Part shown: in pieces, positions 51,336-61,326 of the stretch
Layout of the letters: every line of letters begins with the position of its first letter
How positions within the stretch are numbered: the stretch's first letter is position 1
Source: Massilia endophytica
GTDB lineage: Bacteria > Pseudomonadota > Gammaproteobacteria > Burkholderiales > Burkholderiaceae_D
Reading direction: 5' to 3'
Assembly (NCBI RefSeq): GCF_021165955.1
Contig: NZ_CP088952.1
Coordinates: 2,914,001-2,978,000, forward strand
DNA length: 64,000 bases
Notes under the pieces: model-generated
What the model was told of the DNA's origin: nothing
Databases searched by the model: none
Seen by the model: the letters and a program-made list of their open reading frames with translations, nothing else
Position numbers and translations under genes: made by a program

Positions 51336-51984
51336 GTCCGCGCTCCCCTCGCGCGACATGAATTCGTGCGCCAGACTGAACGATTATTTGCTGTACATGC
51401 TTGTCCTGATGCGAAACCAGCATCTCCGCGCGGTAGATGCTTGCCGCTTCTTTGAGCGCAAGAAATGAGCAACTACCAAACGTAACCAGGCAAAGCAAAA
51501 AGAGCAGAACAGTCTGGCCCAAGGCCAGGCCTAGTACTCCAGAAAAGACCAAGGGGACAAAAGCAACAAAAGCCAGAACAAAATACAGCACACCATATGT
51601 CCATTTGCGCCACGTTCTGGAGAATGAAGTGTAGTACTTAGGCCGGAATTCGATCTGCAGGTTGCCAGAGGAAGGCAAATGCTCGATGTAGGAACGGCCA
51701 AGGACATAGTCCTTAAGTGCCCGTTCTGGGCGCTGCAACGATATCAGGTATTCAATGGCCTCGGAGCCAATCGACCGGTCACCAGCAATTGCGTGATACC
51801 CCTTCTCGCGAACAAAGGGGTGCATGTCTGGCTCTTCCTTAATAGCGGTTAGAAAGTCACGCGCGAATCGATACTCATCTCTCATACGATGATGCCTTCC
51901 CATCGCCAGCTCATACATTATGCGAGCAGCCCCTACCACCGCCAGTAGCGTGGAGACAATTTTTAAACCGAAATCGAAATCCAT
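51328..51984 (-). CDS. Two- or three-helix membrane protein of unknown function, lower GC
   Basis: A 218-residue protein with a hydrophobic N-terminus (LKIVSTLLAVVGAARIMYEL), a charged middle, and two adjacent helices at about residues 130-175. The C-terminal cytoplasmic part has SHQDKHVQQIIVQSGARIHV. No family was recognised. The codon use is clearly less GC-biased than in the flanking genes (many A/T third positions), suggesting recent acquisition. It overlaps the RDD gene convergently. Confidence 0.6.
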   Translation of the reverse strand: MDFDFGLKIVSTLLAVVGAARIMYELAMGRHHRMRDEYRFARDFLTAIKEEPDMHPFVREKGYHAIAGDRSIGSEAIEYLISLQRPERALKDYVLGRSYIEHLPSSGNLQIEFRPKYYTSFSRTWRKWTYGVLYFVLAFVAFVPLVFSGVLGLALGQTVLLFLLCLVTFGSCSFLALKEAASIYRAEMLVSHQDKHVQQIIVQSGARIHVARGERGPS

Positions 51985-52117
51985 GGTTTCCCTTGGAGGC
52001 GTTATTCGAGATCAGAGAATGCCACGACTGGAAGAGCGACTTGTTGACCTACCACAACGTTTCATTCCCTCAGGGCAGGAGAACTACACCGAGGGTCAAT
52101 TTCCACTACGATAAGTC

Positions 52118-52459
52118 ATGGACCAAAGACGAGAGCATGTACGGCGCCTGCTGCAAGTGCAAGCCACAGTTACTGAACTGAATGGCGGGGCCGTGCGCAT
52201 CGTGCAGATCATCGACATCGCGCGCATGGGGGTGGCCTTCGTTACGCCCTATCCCATGATCCCGGACCGCTCCTACCGCTTCTGCTTCGCCTTTCCGGGG
52301 AGTTCAGTGCGCAACGATGCCGTAATCGACCTTGTCTACAGCCGTCCCTTCGGCAGCGAGGGCCGCTTCCGCAACGGCGCGCGCTTCCAGAGCCTGCCGC
52401 AGGAAAGCGTGGACCTGATTGTCGACTACGTCACCAGCGGCGCGTTCGAAGCGGCCTAG
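52118..52459 (+). CDS. PilZ-like domain protein
   Basis: A 113-residue single-domain protein of the PilZ fold: RREHVRRLLQVQATVTELNG at the N-terminus (Arg-rich c-di-GMP-binding region), IIDIARMGVAFVTPYPMIPD, and GRFRNGARFQSLPQESVDLI. The classic RxxxR is not perfect and D/NxSxxG is replaced by DIARMG, so c-di-GMP binding is uncertain. It overlaps the convergent pseudouridine synthase gene by 4 bp. Confidence 0.65.
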   Translation: MDQRREHVRRLLQVQATVTELNGGAVRIVQIIDIARMGVAFVTPYPMIPDRSYRFCFAFPGSSVRNDAVIDLVYSRPFGSEGRFRNGARFQSLPQESVDLIVDYVTSGAFEAA

Positions 52460-53136
52460 AAGCGCTCGTAGCCTTGCAGGTAGCGCCACTGTCCGGCGGG
52501 CAGGCCCGCCATGGCGATGCGCCCGAGGCGGATGCGCTTGATGGCGGTGGGCGTGAGGCCCACCGACCTGCACATCACGTCGATCTGCTGCGGCTTGGGC
52601 CCCTTCACCGCAAAGCGCAGGCGGCCTTCGTTCTGCCAGCTCACCTTGGCGCCGCCGCGATTGAGCTGGGCCAGGCCGTCTTCGGCGATGGTTCCGGACA
52701 CGTCCACGATAATCTCCTGCTCCACCTTGTCGCCCTCCTCCACCAGCTTGCGCGCGACGCGGAAGTCCTGGGTGAAGACGAACAGGCCGCTGGCGTGGTC
52801 CGGCAGCGGCAGCGCAGGCGTCAGGTTGGCGATGTGGCGCCTGAGGAAGCGTTCGCGCCGCGCTTCGGCACTGCGGTTTGCTTCCGTGAGCAGGCCTGCA
52901 GCGCTCACGCCCGCAGGCTTGTGGAGAAGGATGGTGACGGGCTGGATCTCCAGCAGCGTGGCATCCGGCGCAAGGGCCACCTGCTGCGCTGGCGCGACGC
53001 GCGCGCCGGGTTCCTCGATCACGAGGCCATCGACCAGCACATAGCCGCCTTCGATATAGAGTTCGGCCTCGCGCCGCGAACACGGCGCCATTTCGGCCAC
53101 GCGCTTGGAGAGGCGGATCGTTGCGTCGTCCGTCAT
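52456..53136 (-). CDS. RsuA/RluF-family pseudouridine synthase
   Basis: A 226-residue RNA-modifying enzyme with an N-terminal S4 domain (RLSKRVAEMAPCSRREAEL, YIEGGYVLVDG) and the synthase domain, with the catalytic Asp in LPDHASGLFVFTQD and LHKPAGV upstream. It likely modifies rRNA or tRNA; RluF is the nearest type, but the usual GRLD motif is altered to LPDHASG. The start overlaps the threonine aldolase stop by ATGA. Confidence 0.8.
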   Translation of the reverse strand: MTDDATIRLSKRVAEMAPCSRREAELYIEGGYVLVDGLVIEEPGARVAPAQQVALAPDATLLEIQPVTILLHKPAGVSAAGLLTEANRSAEARRERFLRRHIANLTPALPLPDHASGLFVFTQDFRVARKLVEEGDKVEQEIIVDVSGTIAEDGLAQLNRGGAKVSWQNEGRLRFAVKGPKPQQIDVMCRSVGLTPTAIKRIRLGRIAMAGLPAGQWRYLQGYERF

Positions 53137-54155
53137 GCCTGCCAGCGCTGGAAGAAGTGCGTGAACACGGCGGCCACCGTTTCCATGTCGGCGCGCGACA
53201 CGTCAAGGTGAGTCACCAGGCGCAGGCGCGGCGACATCGACACGCGGATGCGCTCGGCCAGCAGCGCTTCGTTCAGCGCGGCGGCGGCCTCGCGCGGCAC
53301 GTCGACATAGAAGATATTGGTCTGCGGAATACTCACCTTGAGCGCACCGATCTTCGCCAGTTCGGCGGAGAGGAAGGCCGCGTTGTCGTGGTCCTCCGCC
53401 AGACGCGCCACGTTGTTCTGCAGGGCGTAAAGGCCTGCGGCTGCGAGCACGCCTGCCTGGCGCATGCCGCCGCCCAGCATCTTGCGCCAGCGCTTGCCCT
53501 GTTCGATCAGGGCGCGGCTGCCGCACAGCACGGAGCCGACCGGCGCGCCGAGCCCCTTGGACAGGCAGACGGATACGCTGTCGAAACCCGCCACGGCGTC
53601 CTTCAGCGCACTGCCCTGCTTCACGGCGGCGTTGCAGATGCGGGCGCCGTCCAGGTGGGTGTTCAGGCCGCGCAGGTGGGCCAGGCGCGTCGCCTGGGCC
53701 AGATAGTCGGCGGGCAGCACGCGGCCGCCGATGGTGTTCTCCAGCGCCAGCAGCCGGGTGCGCGCGAAATGCACGTCGTCCGGCTTGATCTGGGCTTCGA
53801 TGTCGGCGATGGCGAGCGTGCCGTCCGCCTGGTTGGCGATGGGCTGCGGCTGGATGCTGCCCAGCACCGCGGCGCCGCCGCCTTCGTAGCGGTAGGTATG
53901 CGCTTCCTGGCCGACGAGGTATTCGTCGCCCCGTCCGCAATGGGCCAGCAGCGCGATCAGGTTGCTCTGCGTGCCGGATGGCGCGAACAGCGCCGCCTCG
54001 TAGCCGAACAGCTCCGCCGTGTAGTCCTGCAAGGCATTGACGGTGGGGTCGTCGCCATACACATCGTCGCCCACCGGCGCGGCGTGCATGGCCTCGCGCA
54101 TGGCCGCGGAGGGCTGGGTAACGGTGTCGCTGCGCAGGTCGATCCAGTGGCTCAT
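53133..54155 (-). CDS. ltaE: Low-specificity L-threonine aldolase
   Basis: PLP enzyme cleaving L-threonine/allo-threonine to glycine and acetaldehyde, 340 residues. PLP Lys in VCLSKGLGAPVGSVL, DLRSDTVTQPS at the N-terminus, DDVYGDDPTVNALQ, and HLDGARICNAAV are present. It overlaps both neighbours by 4 bp, indicating a translationally coupled chain from the methyltransferase to the pseudouridine synthase. Confidence 0.93.
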   Translation of the reverse strand: MSHWIDLRSDTVTQPSAAMREAMHAAPVGDDVYGDDPTVNALQDYTAELFGYEAALFAPSGTQSNLIALLAHCGRGDEYLVGQEAHTYRYEGGGAAVLGSIQPQPIANQADGTLAIADIEAQIKPDDVHFARTRLLALENTIGGRVLPADYLAQATRLAHLRGLNTHLDGARICNAAVKQGSALKDAVAGFDSVSVCLSKGLGAPVGSVLCGSRALIEQGKRWRKMLGGGMRQAGVLAAAGLYALQNNVARLAEDHDNAAFLSAELAKIGALKVSIPQTNIFYVDVPREAAAALNEALLAERIRVSMSPRLRLVTHLDVSRADMETVAAVFTHFFQRWQA

Positions 54156-55033
54156 GCGGTTTCCTGTCCGGTATAGAAGCGGTGGCCCAGCTCTTCCAGG
54201 CCGACGGTTTCCAGCACCTCCTGCAGGCGCTCGGAGGGACGGCGCCGCGGCAGGTTCTTGTAGGTGGCGATAATCAGCTCGTTCTTCATCGAGTGCTCCC
54301 AGCCCACCAGCTCCGTCACATTGACCTGGTAGCCGTGCGCTTCGAGCTGGAGGCAGCGCAGCACATTCGTGATCTGGCTGCCGAACTCGCGGGTGTGGAT
54401 GGGATGGCGCCAGATCTCAGTCAGCGCGCTCTTGCCCAGGGCCTGGCCCTTGTTCTTGCGCAGCACCGAGGCCACTTCCGCCTGGCAGCAGGGCACCAGC
54501 ACCATATGCTTCGCCTTCTTCTTCAGAGCGAAGTCGATGGCGTCGTCGGTCGCCGTATTGCAGGCGTGGAGGGCCGTGACGATGTCGATCTGCGGCGGCA
54601 GCGCGTCCGAGGTGGTGGATTCGGCCACCGAGAGCGGCAGGAAGGACATGCCGGGGAAACTGAATTTCTGCGCCAGCTCGCGCGAACGCTGCACCAGCTC
54701 TTCGCGCGTTTCGATGCCGTAGATGTGGGAATCGCCGCCAAGCTGCTTGAAGAACAGGTCGTAGATGATGAAGCCGAGGTAGGACTTGCCCGCGCCATGG
54801 TCCACCAGCGACACGCTGCCCTTCTCTTCCAGCACGTCCTTGAGCAGGGGCTCGATGAACTGATACAGGTGATAGACCTGTTTCAGCTTGCGGCGGCTGT
54901 CCTGGTTGAGCTTTCCGTCGCGCGTGAGGATGTGCAGCTCCTGAAGCAGCGCGACGGACTGTCCCGGCTTGATCTCCGGGATGTCCGTCACTTCGGCGGG
55001 CAGTGCTGCGGGGGCTGGCTTATTGCGCTTCAT
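54152..55033 (-). CDS. SAM-dependent methyltransferase
   Basis: A 293-residue protein from ATG 55033 (longer frame upstream overlaps iscX and is not used). The SAM-binding strand is VSLVDHGAGKSYLGFIIYDL, followed by an acidic strand end YGIETREELV and the motif DIVTALHACNTATDDAI. The pattern resembles Methyltransf_32-type enzymes with a conserved PCCQAEV. The substrate, probably RNA or protein, is unknown. It overlaps iscX by 14 bp and ltaE by 4 bp. Confidence 0.8.
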   Translation of the reverse strand: MKRNKPAPAALPAEVTDIPEIKPGQSVALLQELHILTRDGKLNQDSRRKLKQVYHLYQFIEPLLKDVLEEKGSVSLVDHGAGKSYLGFIIYDLFFKQLGGDSHIYGIETREELVQRSRELAQKFSFPGMSFLPLSVAESTTSDALPPQIDIVTALHACNTATDDAIDFALKKKAKHMVLVPCCQAEVASVLRKNKGQALGKSALTEIWRHPIHTREFGSQITNVLRCLQLEAHGYQVNVTELVGWEHSMKNELIIATYKNLPRRRPSERLQEVLETVGLEELGHRFYTGQETA

Positions 55034-55214
55034 CGATCCATGCCTGCTGAATCGCCTCCAGGATCTTTTCGCCGCCGCGCTTGTGGTCGTCGTCGAAGCC
55101 TTCCAGCGTGACGACCCAGTTATGCAGGTCGGTGAAGCGGATCGTGGTCGGATCCAGGTTGGGGTATTTGTCGTACAGCGCTTCGGCAATCGCCGTGATG
55201 TCAGTCCATTTCAT
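55020..55214 (-). CDS. iscX: Fe-S assembly protein IscX
   Basis: A 64-residue acidic protein, last gene of the ISC operon, which binds IscS and iron and modulates cluster assembly. The sequence MKWTDITAIAEALYDKYPNL, DPTTIRFTDLHNWVVTLEGF, DDDHKRGGEKILEAIQQAWI is diagnostic. It lies 13 bp after fdx and overlaps the methyltransferase gene by 14 bp, so that gene is probably read from the isc promoter as well. Confidence 0.95.
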   Translation of the reverse strand: MKWTDITAIAEALYDKYPNLDPTTIRFTDLHNWVVTLEGFDDDHKRGGEKILEAIQQAWIDEAQ

Positions 55215-55227
55215 CGCAGGCTCCCAG

Positions 55228-55569
55228 TCAGTGGCCGCCTTCGCTGGCGTGGTTGATGGTGTACTTCGGAATCTCGATCACGAGGTCCTCGTCCGCCACG
55301 ATGGCCTGGCAGGACAGGCGCGACACCGCTTCCAGGCCCCAGGCCTTGTCCAGCAGGTCCTCTTCCGTTTCGCTGGCCTCGTTCAGCGAGTCGAAGCCTT
55401 CACGCACCAGCACGTGGCAGGTGGTGCAGGCACAGGATTTCTCGCAGGCGTGTTCGATATGGATATCGTTGTCCAGCAGGACGTCGCACACGGACTTGCC
55501 GGATTCGGTTTCGATCACGGCGCCTTCGGGGCACAGCTTGGCGTGAGGGAGAATGACGATTTGGGGCAC
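55228..55569 (-). CDS. fdx: ISC-type 2Fe-2S ferredoxin
   Basis: A 113-residue adrenodoxin-type ferredoxin supplying electrons to IscS/IscU cluster assembly. Ligands are C42, C48, C51 (ACEKSCACTTCH) and C87 (LSCQA). The start is GTG 55569, with AAGGT upstream. It follows hscA by 23 bp. Confidence 0.95.
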   Translation of the reverse strand: MPQIVILPHAKLCPEGAVIETESGKSVCDVLLDNDIHIEHACEKSCACTTCHVLVREGFDSLNEASETEEDLLDKAWGLEAVSRLSCQAIVADEDLVIEIPKYTINHASEGGH

Positions 55570-55592
55570 GGAGCTACCTTTGTAATGATGTG

Positions 55593-57473
<1,881 letters not shown>

Positions 57474-57535
57474 TTAAATCACGCCTCGCGAGGCTCTGTC
57501 TTATTGTTCAAAGTATGGCGCGGATGGCGCCATCG

Positions 57536-58051
57536 CTATGCTTCGATGGCAGCGTAGCTGTGCTCTATCTCTTCCCGGAATTTTTCGAGGAACATCAGGG
57601 CGCGCACGCCCTGCGCGGCCGCATGGAAGTCGCCGCCGTTCAGCGCCGCCTCGATTTCCTGCAGCTGCTTCTTGCGCGCGGAGCGCAGCTCGCCATCCAG
57701 TTCGTCCAGCTGCTCCGTATTCTTTTCCGAACGCGCTTCGGCCAGGGCCTCGCGCCACTCCATCTGCTGCATCAGGAAGGCCATCGGCATGGCGGTGTTC
57801 GATTCGGTCTGCAGGTCCACGCCATTGAGCTCGCACAAATAGGCTGCCCGCTTCTGCGGGTTCTTCAGCGTCTGGTAAGCCTCGTTGGCGCGCGTGGCCC
57901 ATTGCATGGCGACGCGCTTCTCGGCATCGGTGGCGTTGACGAATTTGTCGGGATGGACGCGTCCCTGGACCTCGCGGTAGGCGGCGTCCAGGGCGCCGCT
58001 GTCAATGGCGAACTGCTGCGGCAGTTGGAAGAGCTCGAAGTGGTTTTGCAC
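57536..58051 (-). CDS. hscB: Co-chaperone HscB
   Basis: A 171-residue J-protein that delivers IscU to HscA. The J-domain HPD is at residues 33-35 (GRVHPDKFVNA) and the C-terminal helical IscU-binding domain follows (FLMQQMEWREAL). The start is GTG 58051, since no in-frame ATG fits the family N-terminus (MQNHFELFQLP). Confidence 0.95.
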   Translation of the reverse strand: MQNHFELFQLPQQFAIDSGALDAAYREVQGRVHPDKFVNATDAEKRVAMQWATRANEAYQTLKNPQKRAAYLCELNGVDLQTESNTAMPMAFLMQQMEWREALAEARSEKNTEQLDELDGELRSARKKQLQEIEAALNGGDFHAAAQGVRALMFLEKFREEIEHSYAAIEA

Positions 58052-58065
58052 GGTGCATCGACGGA

Positions 58066-58389
58066 TCAGATACGGAAGCTTTCGCCGCAGCCGCAGGCGT
58101 CTTTCTCGTTCGGGTTGTTGAACTTGAAGCCTTCGTTCAGGCCTTCGCGGGCGAAGTCCAGCTCCGTGCCGTCGATGTACGGCAGGCTTTTCGGATCGAC
58201 AAACACCTTCACGCCGTGCGACTCGAAGACCTGGTCTTCCGGCGCCACTTCGTCCACGTATTCCAGCTTGTAGGCCAGCCCCGAGCAGCCGGTGGTGCGC
58301 ACGCCGAAGCGCAGGCCGACGCCCTTTCCGCGGCGTTCGATATACCGGTTGATGTGCTTCGCTGCTTTTTCAGTCAGGGTGATTGCCAT
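58066..58389 (-). CDS. iscA: Iron-sulfur cluster assembly protein IscA
   Basis: A 107-residue A-type carrier or scaffold that passes clusters to targets. Conserved Cys are C35 (TTGCSGLAY), C99 and C101 (CGCGESF). It lies 17 bp after iscU. Confidence 0.96.
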   Translation of the reverse strand: MAITLTEKAAKHINRYIERRGKGVGLRFGVRTTGCSGLAYKLEYVDEVAPEDQVFESHGVKVFVDPKSLPYIDGTELDFAREGLNEGFKFNNPNEKDACGCGESFRI

Positions 58390-58406
58390 ACTTCCTCCGT
58401 GTTGCC

Positions 58407-58793
58407 TCAGGCGTCTGCGTGCTTGGCCTTGTAGTCCTGCACGGCGGCCTTGATCGCGTCTTCCGCCAGGATCGAGCAGTGGATCTTCACCGGCGGCAGG
58501 GCCAGTTCTTCGGCGATCTGGGTGTTCTTGATGGCCAGCGCCTCATCCAGCGACTTGCCCTTGACCCATTCCGTCACCAGCGAGCTGGAGGCGATGGCCG
58601 AACCGCAGCCGTAGGTCTTGAACTTCGCGTCTTCGATCAGGCCGTTCGCGCCGACCTTGATCTGCAGTTTCATCACGTCGCCGCAGGCCGGTGCGCCGAC
58701 CATGCCGGTGCCCACGCTTTCATCGCCTTTTTCAAAGGCGCCCACATTGCGCGGATTTTCGTAGTGGTCGAGAACTTTTTCCGAGTAAGCCAT
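58407..58793 (-). CDS. iscU: Iron-sulfur cluster scaffold IscU
   Basis: A 128-residue scaffold on which [2Fe-2S] and [4Fe-4S] clusters are built. Ligands C37 (GAPACGDV), C63 (YGCGSA), H105 and C106 (KIHCS) are all present, and the LPPVKIHC motif binds HscA. It lies 34 bp after iscS. Confidence 0.97.
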   Translation of the reverse strand: MAYSEKVLDHYENPRNVGAFEKGDESVGTGMVGAPACGDVMKLQIKVGANGLIEDAKFKTYGCGSAIASSSLVTEWVKGKSLDEALAIKNTQIAEELALPPVKIHCSILAEDAIKAAVQDYKAKHADA

Positions 58794-58827
58794 GATGTGC
58801 TCCTGATATAAATCGTTAGCGGCGCGC

Positions 58828-60093
58828 TTAGTGCGCGGCCCATTGGATCGAATTGATGTCGATCCCTTCCTTGAACATGTCCCACAGCGGCGACAGCTCG
58901 CGCAGCTTGCCCACCTTGGACTTCATCAGCTCCACGGCGAAGTCGATGTCCTGCTCGGTGGTGAAGCGGCCGATTGTGAAGCGGATGGAGCTGTGCGCCA
59001 GTTCGTCGCTGCGGCCCAGGGCGCGCAGCACGTAGGACGGCTCCAGGCTGGCCGAGGTGCAGGCCGAACCGGACGACACGGCCAGATCCTTCACGGCCAT
59101 GATCAGCGACTCGCCTTCCACGTAGTTGAAGCTGACGTTCAGGTTGTGCGGCACGCGGTGGTCCATGTCGCCGTTGACATAGGTCTCTTCGATTTCCGTC
59201 AAGCCCTTGGCCAGGCGGTCGCGCAGGGCCTTGATGCGTGCAATCTCGCTGTCCATCTCTTCCTTCGCGATGCGGAAGGCTTCGCCCATGCCCACGATCT
59301 GGTGGGTGGGCAGCGTGCCCGAACGCAGGCCGCGTTCGTGGCCGCCGCCGTGCATCTGCGCTTCGATGCGCACGCGCGGCTTGCGGCAGACGTACAGCGC
59401 GCCCACGCCTTTCGGGCCGTAGGTCTTGTGCGCGGTGAAGGTCATGAGGTCGACCTTGGTCTTCTGCAGATCGATGTGCACCTTGCCGGTCGCCTGCGCG
59501 GCGTCACAGTGGAAGATGATGCCCTTGCTGCGGCACAGGGCGCCGATTTCGTCGATGGGCTGGATCACGCCGATCTCGTTATTCACCAGCATCACGGACA
59601 CGAGGATGGTGTCCGGGCGCAGCGCGGCCGTCAGCTGTTCGATGGTGATCAGGCCATTGTCCTGCGGGTCCAGATAGGTGGCTTCGAAGCCCTGGCGCTC
59701 CAGTTCGCGCACGGTGTCCAGCACGGCCTTGTGCTCGGTCTTCACGGTGACGATGTGCTTGCCCTTGGACTTGTAGAACTGGGCCGCGCCCTTGATGGCC
59801 AGGTTGTTGCTCTCGGTGGCGCCCGAGGTCCAGATGATTTCGCGCGGGTCGGCATTGACGAGGGCCGCCACATGGCCGCGCGCCTCTTCCACCGCCGCTT
59901 CCGCCGTCCAGCCGTACATATGGCTGCGGGATGCGGCATTGCCGAACTGCTCGCGCAGGTAGGGAATCATCTTGTCCGCGACGCGGGGATCGATCGGCGT
60001 GGTGGCCGAATAGTCCATATAGATGGGGAAATGCGGCGCAGTGTGGAATTCCACGGGAGCTACCTGGGCGACTTTTTTCTCTGGGGCGTTCAT
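58828..60093 (-). CDS. iscS: Cysteine desulfurase IscS
   Basis: PLP enzyme that delivers sulfur from cysteine to IscU and other acceptors, 421 residues. The PLP Lys is in TFTAHKTYGPKG, and the catalytic Cys is in SSGSACTSASLEPSYV. It has a 15-20-residue N-terminal extension (MNAPEKKVAQVAPVEFHTAP) compared with shorter homologues. AGGAG precedes the ATG. It lies 13 bp after iscR. Confidence 0.97.
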   Translation of the reverse strand: MNAPEKKVAQVAPVEFHTAPHFPIYMDYSATTPIDPRVADKMIPYLREQFGNAASRSHMYGWTAEAAVEEARGHVAALVNADPREIIWTSGATESNNLAIKGAAQFYKSKGKHIVTVKTEHKAVLDTVRELERQGFEATYLDPQDNGLITIEQLTAALRPDTILVSVMLVNNEIGVIQPIDEIGALCRSKGIIFHCDAAQATGKVHIDLQKTKVDLMTFTAHKTYGPKGVGALYVCRKPRVRIEAQMHGGGHERGLRSGTLPTHQIVGMGEAFRIAKEEMDSEIARIKALRDRLAKGLTEIEETYVNGDMDHRVPHNLNVSFNYVEGESLIMAVKDLAVSSGSACTSASLEPSYVLRALGRSDELAHSSIRFTIGRFTTEQDIDFAVELMKSKVGKLRELSPLWDMFKEGIDINSIQWAAH

Positions 60094-60106
60094 CTGCTAC
60101 TCCTGT

Positions 60107-60583
60107 TTAACCGAGGGCGGCTTCGCTGCGGTGCATCACCACGACGTTCTGCTCGGCGTTTTTCTGTTTCTGCTGGTCGACCAGGTCCTGCAGGGACACG
60201 GAATCGAGATAGTCGACCATCTTTTCGTTCAGCGTGGCCCACAGCTCGTGGGTCATGCAGCGGGCGCCCGTGGCCTTGTTGGCGCCATGGCAGTTTTCCT
60301 TGCCGCCGCACTGGGTGGCGTCGAGGGGTTCATCGACGGCAATAATGATGTCGGCGACCGTGACCTTGTCCGCCCGGCGCGCCAGGCTGTAGCCGCCGCC
60401 CGGACCGCGGATGGACTCCACGATCTCATGGCGGCGCAGCTTGCCGAACAGCTGCTCCAGGTAGGACAGGGAAATGGCCTGCCGCTGGCTGATGCCGGAC
60501 AGCGTGACAGGGCCCTTGCCCTGGCGCATGGCCAGGTCAATCATCGCAGTGACTGCAAATCGGCCTTTGGTAGTCAAACGCAT
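60107..60583 (-). CDS. iscR: Fe-S-responsive transcriptional regulator IscR
   Basis: A 158-residue Rrf2-family repressor of the isc operon that senses clusters through its own [2Fe-2S]. It has an N-terminal winged helix (MRLTTKGRFAVTAMIDLAM, SLSYLEQLFGKLRRHEIVES) and three Cys: C92, C98 and C109. The spacing between the second and third Cys is 10 residues instead of the 5 of E. coli IscR. The His of CMTHELW would be the fourth ligand. An IscR box lies over its promoter. Confidence 0.95.
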   Translation of the reverse strand: MRLTTKGRFAVTAMIDLAMRQGKGPVTLSGISQRQAISLSYLEQLFGKLRRHEIVESIRGPGGGYSLARRADKVTVADIIIAVDEPLDATQCGGKENCHGANKATGARCMTHELWATLNEKMVDYLDSVSLQDLVDQQKQKNAEQNVVVMHRSEAALG

Positions 60584-60638
60584 ACAAGCTCGCTTCCTTC
60601 GGTTAAAATCTTGCCTTCGCCAAGCAAGCCAATTCCGG

Positions 60639-60664
60639 ATTACTTGATCGATTTGGTCAAGTAT
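60639..60664 (-). promoter_or_regulatory. Type 1 IscR-binding site
   Basis: Minus-strand ATACTTGACC and GATCAAGTAAT flank a short A/T core and form an almost perfect palindrome like the type 1 IscR consensus (ATAS..GACT...AGTC..STAT). It overlaps the -10 of the iscR promoter and the start site, so holo-IscR should repress the operon. Confidence 0.75.
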
Positions 60665-60688
60665 AACAGAGTTGGGAAATCTTGTCCG
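60660..60688 (-). promoter_or_regulatory. Predicted promoter of the isc operon
   Basis: Minus-strand CGGACA, a 17-bp spacer and TATACT. The -10 shares bases with the IscR box. Transcription would begin near 60653, giving a leader of about 70 nt before iscR. Confidence 0.6.
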
Positions 60689-60726
60689 GGAGCCCTTTTT
60701 TTGACGCGGGGCAGCAAAAAGCCCGG

Positions 60727-61128
60727 TCAGCCCAGCAGGTCGTGGGAATTCAGGATGGTGAAGGCGATCTCGGGATTGCTTTCAAGACAACGCCTGATGG
60801 CGGCCGGAATGGCCTGCCGGGTCTTGCGGCACAGTCCCGGCATCTCTCTTACCTCGATGTGGAAGCCGCGCACCGTGCGCACCTCGTTCGGGCCGGGCGC
60901 AATGGTCAGGGAAATTCCCAGCTGTTCGCGCAGGCGCTCCCCGATCCGCAGCAGTTCGGCATAGCTGCCGATGGCCTCGATGCGTTCGATCAGGCGCTTC
61001 TCCTCTTCCTTCGTCAGGCGCAGCACGCGCCGGTCCGCCGCCGGATCGTCCAGCAGACGCTCGCGCTCGCAGACGCAGGCGCCGGGCGGGCATTCCTTAC
61101 GGATAGGAAAAGCAGGCGGATGCAGCAT
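60727..61128 (-). CDS. Cys-motif hypothetical protein
   Basis: A 133-residue cytosolic protein from ATG 61128; a GTG upstream would add 18 residues. The N-terminus has a Cys cluster ECPPGACVCERERLL, then a helical region (LTKEEEKRLIERIEAI), an alpha/beta part (TVRGFHIEVREMPGLC) and a fourth Cys in IRRCLES. It may bind a metal or Fe-S cluster, but this is speculative. No family was recognised. It sits just upstream of the isc operon on the same strand, followed by about 60 bp with a weak stem and a T-rich stretch. Confidence 0.55.
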   Translation of the reverse strand: MLHPPAFPIRKECPPGACVCERERLLDDPAADRRVLRLTKEEEKRLIERIEAIGSYAELLRIGERLREQLGISLTIAPGPNEVRTVRGFHIEVREMPGLCRKTRQAIPAAIRRCLESNPEIAFTILNSHDLLG

Positions 61129-61326
61129 TGGACGGTCGTCGGTGGGGGCAACGGTAAACCTGCGAGTATGGTTCGGGCGCACTTCCCTGTCAAACCGGGC
61201 CTTCCGTCGCGGCGCGCCCTTGTCCCAGGACTTTGTTGCAGAATTGCCACCAAGATTGCAAACCGGTAAATAGAGCGTGGTACACTTTTCCGCTCGGCAA
61301 ATTCCACTGCCTGTCCTTTTCCTGCC

